NCBI GenBank assembly: GCA_017412115.1
Contig: JAFPYR010000100.1
Span: 1 to 56,913, forward strand
From: Bacteroidales bacterium
GTDB taxonomy: Bacteria > Bacteroidota > Bacteroidia > Bacteroidales > UBA3824
DNA length: 56,913 nucleotides
Direction: 5' to 3'
Shown: one piece after another, positions 52,523-56,913 of the stretch
Layout: each line of letters opens with the position of its first letter
Position numbering within the stretch: the stretch's first letter is position 1
Position numbers and translations under genes: made by a program
Notes under the pieces: generated by a model
Databases searched by the model: none
Told to the model about the DNA's origin: nothing
What the model saw: only the letters and a program-made list of their open reading frames with translations

Positions 52523-53425
52523 ATGTGGATACCGTTTGTAATATTATCGGCCGTATTTTTAGGCATTTACGATATATGCAAGAAAACCTCGCTGAAACAA
52601 AATGCGGTTTTAGCGGTTATGGCGTTGAGTTCGTCGGCATCTTTGGTGATGATGTTACCGATGATTTTGGATTCGGCTTTTGGTTTTGGCTGGTTTGAGA
52701 AAACGGTATTTGAAATTCCTAAGACTAATTTTAGAAATCAATTATTTATAATATTGAAAGCGGCAATTGTGCAGGCTTCGTGGTTTTGTAATTTTTACGC
52801 CATGAAACATTTGCCGATTTCTATTGTCGGGCCCGTAAGGAGTTCTGCGCCTGCGTGGACTTTGCTCGGCGCAATTTTTATATTAGGCGAGAGGCTTAAT
52901 ATTTATCAATGGTTAGGAGCGGGAATTATATTGACTTGCTTATTTTTTTATGCTAATTACGGCAAAAAAGAGGGGATAAAACTGAAACACAATCCGAAAG
53001 TCATGCTTTTGATTTTAGGAACGTTAATTGGTTCGGCTTCAGCACTTTACGACAAAGTGATTTTGCGGGAGTTGATGATTGACAGAATGGAAGTTCAAGC
53101 GTGGTTTTCGTTTTATCAGTTTTTGTTAGCGGTTATGATGATGTTTATTTTCTGGTGGCCGCACAAGGAGAAAACTGATAAATTTGAGTTTCGTAGCACA
53201 ATTTTGCTGATTGGATTTTTTCTGACGGTAGCTGATTTTTTGTATTTTTACGGACTTAGTAGGGACGGGGCGTTAATTGGAATTGTCTCGCTTATAAGGC
53301 GCAGCAACGTAATAATTTCGTTTGTTGCGGGGGCTGTATTGTTTCACGAAAAAAATATTAAACAGAAAGCGTTTATTTTGTCGGGGATTTTAATCGGAAT
53401 TGCATTTTTGTGCTTGTTAAAATGA
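52523..53425 (+). CDS. EamA/DMT-family inner-membrane transporter
   Basis: The 300-residue protein has ten predicted membrane helices in two EamA repeats (about 1-145 and 155-300), beginning WIPFVILSAVFLGIYDICKK. The helix-4/5 region GPVRSSAPAWTLLGAIFILGERL and its second-repeat counterpart LIRRSNVIISFVAGAVLFHE are the family signatures. Drug/metabolite exporters of this type move amino acids, nucleotides or metabolites; substrate is not predictable here. Start 3 nt after the lipoprotein gene. Confidence 0.92.
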   Translation: MWIPFVILSAVFLGIYDICKKTSLKQNAVLAVMALSSSASLVMMLPMILDSAFGFGWFEKTVFEIPKTNFRNQLFIILKAAIVQASWFCNFYAMKHLPISIVGPVRSSAPAWTLLGAIFILGERLNIYQWLGAGIILTCLFFYANYGKKEGIKLKHNPKVMLLILGTLIGSASALYDKVILRELMIDRMEVQAWFSFYQFLLAVMMMFIFWWPHKEKTDKFEFRSTILLIGFFLTVADFLYFYGLSRDGALIGIVSLIRRSNVIISFVAGAVLFHEKNIKQKAFILSGILIGIAFLCLLK

Positions 53426-53465
53426 AAATTAATATTCACTAATACAAAATCACATTAATTAAAAA

Positions 53466-53930
53466 ATGAAAAACAAATTTATAACGACGTTATTGCTGGT
53501 AGTTTTACTTGCGGGAAAAAATTATGCACAATCTGAAGAAGAAGAGACTCAAATTTATGGTCATAGCAGAGGTTTGTCACAGACGGTAGCCTCAGTTGAT
53601 AAAGTAAGGAGTGTTTCTGATTCAGGTGAAACAAAAACCGTATTTGATTCAAAAGCTTTTTCGGTTCAAAACCAGAAGGTTGCTGTTAAGAACGAGCATC
53701 AGGAAAGACTTGAATTTGTATCGTTTGAAGCACCTGCCGGAATAACAGCCATACCTGAAAAACGTATTTTGGCAAGCGGTGAGGAAATTAACATTAGATT
53801 GTCGTTTTTTCCCGGACTTTCATCTATTGCTGACAGTGGCAAGAATGTTACTGCAAAAGCCGTAATTCTTGATGCTAACAATCAAGTAGTTGATAGTCTT
53901 GATATTAAGATAGAGCTGACGATAGAATAA
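53466..53930 (+). CDS. Small secreted beta-sandwich protein, unknown
   Basis: Signal peptide 1-21 (NYA-Q) precedes a 130-residue mature protein. Its C-terminal half (about 55-154) has the strand pattern of an Ig-like/DUF1573-type domain (EFVSFEAPAGITAIPEKRILASGEEINIRLSF). The Pro and Gly positions fit that family, but I cannot assign it firmly. It begins 40 nt after the EamA gene and is followed by proS 105 nt on. It could be a small T9SS or envelope accessory. Confidence 0.7.
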   Translation: MKNKFITTLLLVVLLAGKNYAQSEEEETQIYGHSRGLSQTVASVDKVRSVSDSGETKTVFDSKAFSVQNQKVAVKNEHQERLEFVSFEAPAGITAIPEKRILASGEEINIRLSFFPGLSSIADSGKNVTAKAVILDANNQVVDSLDIKIELTIE

Positions 53931-54035
53931 TTTTTTTTCGGGATATTTTTGTGCTAAAAAATTATGAAAAAAATTCTGTTTTCTGAAAAAAAATTGTTTT
54001 CTTTGCAGCAGAAAAATTTTTAAGATACTCTAAGA

Positions 54036-55508
54036 ATGGCTGATTTTATAACAAAAAGGTCTGAAGATTATTCAAAATGGTATACGGACCTTGTTACGAA
54101 TGCTGATTTAGCGGAGAATTCCGCAGTCAGAGGCTGTATGGTGATAAAACCTTACGGATACTCTATTTGGGAAAAAATGCACGACGAGCTTGACAGAATG
54201 TTTAAGGCTACGGGGCATAAAAATGCTTATTTCCCTATTTTTATACCGAAATCCTTTTTCAGCCGCGAGGCGGAGCACGTTAAAGGTTTTGCTAAAGAAT
54301 GTGCTGTAGTAACGCATTATAGGCTTAAGAATTCCGAAGACGGCAAAGACATCGTAGTTGATGAAAATGCTAAATTGGAGGAAGAGCTTATTGTTCGTCC
54401 GACCTCGGAAACCATTATTTGGAATACTTATAAAAATTGGATTCAATCCTACAGGGATTTGCCTATTTTGATTAATCAGTGGGCAAACGTTGTAAGATGG
54501 GAAATGCGTACGAGACTTTTCTTGAGGACTGCAGAATTTTTGTGGCAGGAGGGTCATACGGCTCATGCTACTAAAGAAGAGGCTTTGGAAGAGGCACAAA
54601 GAATGTTGGGTGTTTATTCTGATTTTGCTGAGAATTTCTTGGCAATACCTGTATTGAAAGGCGTTAAAACACCTAATGAAAGATTTGCCGGAGCGTTGGA
54701 GACTTATTGTATTGAGGCTTTGATGCAGGACGGTAAAGCACTTCAAGCGGGTACTTCACATTTCTTGGGACAGAATTTTGCTAAGGCTTTTGACGTAAAA
54801 TTCTTGAATAAAGAAGGCAAACAAGAGGTTGTTTGGGCTACTTCATGGGGCGTTTCAACACGTCTTATGGGAGCATTGATAATGACACATTCAGATGACA
54901 ACGGTTTGGTTTTACCGCCGAAAGTTGCGCCTTTGCACGTTGTTATTATCCCGATTTACAAGAAGCGTGAAGATGCCGATGTAATTTACCAAAAGGTTGA
55001 GCCGATAATTAAGAGCTTGAAAGCCAAAGGTTTGGAGGTGAAATTTGATGGTGCTGACAATCAGAAACCGGGTTGGAAATTTCATCAGTACGAGCTTCAG
55101 GGCGTTCCTGTTAGATTGGCTATCGGTGCAAGGGATTTGGAAAACGGTACGATTGAAGTTTTCAGACGCGATACGATGGAGAAACAAACCGTTAAAATGG
55201 ACGGTGTAGATGAATATGTTTATAAATTGATGGACGATATTCAGAAGAACATCTATCTTAAAGCCTTGAAATATAGAGAAGAGCACACATACAAAGTTGA
55301 TACATACGATGAGTTTAAAGCGGCTTTGGACAAAGGAGGTTTTGTTTATGCACCTTGGGACGGTACTTCAGAGACTGAGGAGCGCATAAAAGAAGAAACG
55401 AAGGCTACAATCCGTTGTATTCCTCTTGACAATCCAGAAGAAGACGGTGTTGATATGCTCACTGGAAAACCTTCAAAACAAAGAGTAGTTTTTGCAAGGG
55501 CTTACTAA
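54036..55508 (+). CDS. proS: Prolyl-tRNA synthetase, archaeal/eukaryotic-like type
   Basis: ProS charges tRNA-Pro. The 490-residue class II enzyme is the short type lacking the large bacterial editing insertion. Motif 2 is [16 protein letters not shown]...[26 protein letters not shown], motif 3 is [23 protein letters not shown], and the anticodon-binding domain starts at [11 protein letters not shown] (about 300), followed by the C-terminal zinc-like domain ending RVVFARAY. The upstream TTTCTTTG at 53999-54006 is one base off a -7 box. Sequence and length are normal for Bacteroidota. Confidence 0.97.
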   Translation: MADFITKRSEDYSKWYTDLVTNADLAENSAVRGCMVIKPYGYSIWEKMHDELDRMFKATGHKNAYFPIFIPKSFFSREAEHVKGFAKECAVVTHYRLKNSEDGKDIVVDENAKLEEELIVRPTSETIIWNTYKNWIQSYRDLPILINQWANVVRWEMRTRLFLRTAEFLWQEGHTAHATKEEALEEAQRMLGVYSDFAENFLAIPVLKGVKTPNERFAGALETYCIEALMQDGKALQAGTSHFLGQNFAKAFDVKFLNKEGKQEVVWATSWGVSTRLMGALIMTHSDDNGLVLPPKVAPLHVVIIPIYKKREDADVIYQKVEPIIKSLKAKGLEVKFDGADNQKPGWKFHQYELQGVPVRLAIGARDLENGTIEVFRRDTMEKQTVKMDGVDEYVYKLMDDIQKNIYLKALKYREEHTYKVDTYDEFKAALDKGGFVYAPWDGTSETEERIKEETKATIRCIPLDNPEEDGVDMLTGKPSKQRVVFARAY

Positions 55509-55530
55509 AAGAGCTTTTTTTTAGAATACT

Positions 55531-55577
55531 AAACTCCCTGTACATCTTAAAATGTGCAGGGAGTTTTATTTTTTATA
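55531..55577 (+). terminator. proS terminator
   Basis: ACTCCCTGTACAT pairs with ATGTGCAGGGAGT (one G-T pair) around CTTAAA, followed by TTTATTTTTT. Confidence 0.9.
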
Positions 55578-55608
55578 TGAAGTACAAAGGGATGTGAAAA
55601 ATTTTTTT

Positions 55609-55640
55609 TTTGATAGTTTTTATTTTTTTGATTATTTTTG
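55609..55640 (+). promoter_or_regulatory. Promoter of the Rpn-family gene
   Basis: TTTG at 55609-55612 and TATTTTTG at 55633-55640 are 20 nt apart, 26 nt before the ATG. Confidence 0.65.
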
Positions 55641-55666
55641 CACAAACTAAACACGTTTAATTAGCC

Positions 55667-56632
55667 ATGGTTACAATCGCGAATGCAATATATGATTCGG
55701 TTTTTAAATATTTGATGCAGGACAACAAAGCGGCGAGTGTGCTTTTAGGGGCATTGCTTGGGACAAAGGTTGTTGACTTGAAAATGAAAAACAACGAATA
55801 TGCCGTTAAAGTTAGAAACCGTCTTGATGTTTTGCGCATAGATTTTTCTGCAACGATTCTTGATAATAATGGCAATAAAAAGTTGATTACTATTGAGTTA
55901 CAAAACGCATACTTAAAAAGTGAAGTTATGCGTTTTAGAAAATATCTGGCAGAACAATACAAAGACAAAAATAATTTCATAGAAAAAGACGGAAAAAAAA
56001 CACCTATTCCTATTGTAACGATTTATATTTTAGGACATCCTTGTTGTGACAAACAAGTTCCTGTTATTTACGGAAATCCTGAATTTTATGATGCTGAAAA
56101 TCAAAAACTTGGTGAAATTTCAGACAGTGATTTTATTAACGGATTGATTCATAAATTAATCATTGTTCAAGTTCCATTTTTAAAACTCAACGCCAAAACA
56201 AAGGTTGAAAAATATTTGGACTTTTTAAATCAGTTGCATAAAATTGATAAGACCAAGAAAAATTCTCATTTATTACGAGTTGATGATGAAAATATTGACG
56301 AGGATTACAATTTTATTGTCCGTCGTTTAGAGCAGGCATGCTCAGACGAAGAAGTCCGCAAAACAATGGAAGTTGAAGACGAACTCAACGAAGATATCGA
56401 AAGTTGGAACGCCACAGAAATGCAACTTAGAAATCAATTGCAAGAAAAAGATAGTCAGTTACAAGAAAAAGATAGTCAATTACAAGAAAAAGATAGTCAG
56501 TTGCAAGTTCAAACCGAAAGAATCATAAAGTCAATAAAAAAAATGTACTCCAAAGGCATTAGCGTTGAAGAAATTGCAGAAGATTTTGAAGTAGAAGTTC
56601 AATTTGTAAAGGACGCTTTGAAAGAAGAGTAA
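55667..56632 (+). CDS. Rpn-family recombination-promoting nuclease (PDDEXK_2)
   Basis: The N-terminal ~215 residues match the Rpn/PD-(D/E)XK transposase-like family: IYDSVFKYLMQDNKAASVLLGALL, D59 in RIDFSATIL, and E77-x-Q79 in ITIELQNAYLKSEVMRFRKYLAEQY. These nucleases promote RecA-independent recombination in E. coli and are being linked to phage defence. The C-terminal part (about 230-321) has a coiled coil made of three copies of LQEKDSQ, encoded by a 21-bp tandem repeat, then a small helix-turn-helix-like end (SVEEIAEDFEVEVQFVKDAL). It carries its own promoter, and a group II intron begins about 100 nt downstream. Confidence 0.9.
   Translation: MVTIANAIYDSVFKYLMQDNKAASVLLGALLGTKVVDLKMKNNEYAVKVRNRLDVLRIDFSATILDNNGNKKLITIELQNAYLKSEVMRFRKYLAEQYKDKNNFIEKDGKKTPIPIVTIYILGHPCCDKQVPVIYGNPEFYDAENQKLGEISDSDFINGLIHKLIIVQVPFLKLNAKTKVEKYLDFLNQLHKIDKTKKNSHLLRVDDENIDEDYNFIVRRLEQACSDEEVRKTMEVEDELNEDIESWNATEMQLRNQLQEKDSQLQEKDSQLQEKDSQLQVQTERIIKSIKKMYSKGISVEEIAEDFEVEVQFVKDALKEE
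56441..56503 (+). repeat. Three 21-bp tandem repeats in the Rpn-family gene
   Basis: Copies start at 56441, 56462 and 56483 (CAAGAAAAAGATAGTCAGTT type, differing at one or two positions) and encode the heptad QEKDSQL. Copy number may vary between strains and changes coiled-coil length. Confidence 0.9.
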
Positions 56633-56697
56633 AAGATGCCTGATGTAAAACAAAATCCTTAAAGATTAAAAGTCTGTTCTTATAATAACACAGAAAA

Positions 56698-56727
56698 AGC
56701 CGCCGGATTTTTCCGACGGCTTATTTT
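56698..56727 (+). terminator. Terminator hairpin after the Rpn-family gene
   Basis: AGCCGCCGGA pairs with TCCGACGGCT (one mismatch) around TTTT, followed by TATTTT. The group II intron sequence begins directly after its T-rich tail. Confidence 0.8.
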
Positions 56728-56728
56728 A

Positions 56729-56913
56729 GTATGCTCGGCACGAGCGAAGTCTAATGGGTGAAAGTCCCGAGAGAGCCCTGATAGTGGGAATCACATAGCC
56801 TAAGACAAGGGTGTCCGTCGCGAGGCGGAATCTGAAAGAAGTCGGCGGCAAACATCTGACCCGACGAACAGAAACTTCATATAAGGCGTATGACTGCGGA
56901 CAATGTTGCTAAA
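56729..56913 (+). mobile_element. 5' end of a group II intron (domain I), cut by the window edge
   Basis: From about 56729 (GTATGCTCGGCACGAGC) the sequence follows the conserved domain I order of bacterial group II introns: GGGTGAAAGTCCCGAGAG, then CCCTGATAGTGGGAATCACA, AAGGGTGTCC, GCGAGGCGGAATCTGAA and CCGACGAACAGAAAC. The first bases GTATG are close to the GUGYG 5' splice-site consensus. No reverse transcriptase frame is visible yet; it should lie beyond the window. The exact 5' boundary is inferred from similarity to the typical start GTGCGCCCGGCATGGG. Insertion a few bases after a terminator stem is the habit of class C introns. Confidence 0.85.

Overview
The window is AT-rich DNA from a member of the Bacteroidota, most likely a Bacteroidales gut or rumen type. 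Several things point to this. There is a SusC/SusD pair inside a glycan-utilisation locus. Two proteins carry type IX secretion (T9SS) sorting domains, one type A and one gliding-motility type B. There is a pyrophosphate-dependent phosphofructokinase, many lipoproteins, and promoters with the Bacteroidota -7 box TAnnTTTG, often with TTTG 19-20 nt upstream. The sequence alone does not identify a species.

Layout. 0.1-7.8 kb: secreted M16 peptidase, SUMF1-fold protein, SPOR-like envelope protein, a lipoprotein with a small acidic protein, then the Nif3/zinc-ribbon pair. 7.9-14.3 kb: a PorE-like OmpA protein, groS-groL, and a Cache-HAMP-GAF sensor. 14.5-23.8 kb: tRNA-Met(CAT), a short ATPase-gene remnant, an operon for a giant T9SS cargo, an OmpA-family barrel and dipeptidyl peptidase IV, then aqpZ. 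24-37.8 kb: a polysaccharide utilisation locus with GH43, SusC, SusD, a surface glycan-binding lipoprotein, a second GH43 and a GH8 exo-oligoxylanase. This locus is interrupted by a transposase-like remnant and by a P-loop ATPase/nuclease gene that sits behind a 52-bp palindrome array. 38-45 kb: recQ, prmC, a DUF2007 gene, der, a lipoprotein and pfp. 45.1-46.6 kb: a SiaC/SiaB-type phosphoprotein-kinase pair. 46.7-51.8 kb: T9SS type-B protein, TPR protein, YbbR protein and coaE. 51.9-55.5 kb: a lipoprotein, an EamA transporter, a small secreted protein and proS. The right end holds an Rpn-family nuclease and the first ~185 nt of a group II intron that runs off the window.

How the parts work together. 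The glycan locus would cut arabinan- or arabinoxylan-type chains at the surface, import them through SusCD and finish the oligosaccharides with GH43 and GH8 enzymes. Three of its promoters share one layout: two GTCCACC-like boxes 21 bp apart, the second 27-28 bp upstream of the -7 box, with no TTTG -33 element. One regulator, not encoded in the window, probably switches all three on. The secreted peptidases (M16, DPP-IV) and the T9SS cargo suggest protein degradation and surface display alongside glycan use.

Most striking non-coding structures: the shared GTCCACC promoter layout; the triple 52-bp palindrome array before the ATPase gene; the ATPase-gene deletion remnant behind tRNA-Met, which keeps a matching promoter; and a ~140-bp palindrome with nested hairpins between the PorE-like gene and groL.
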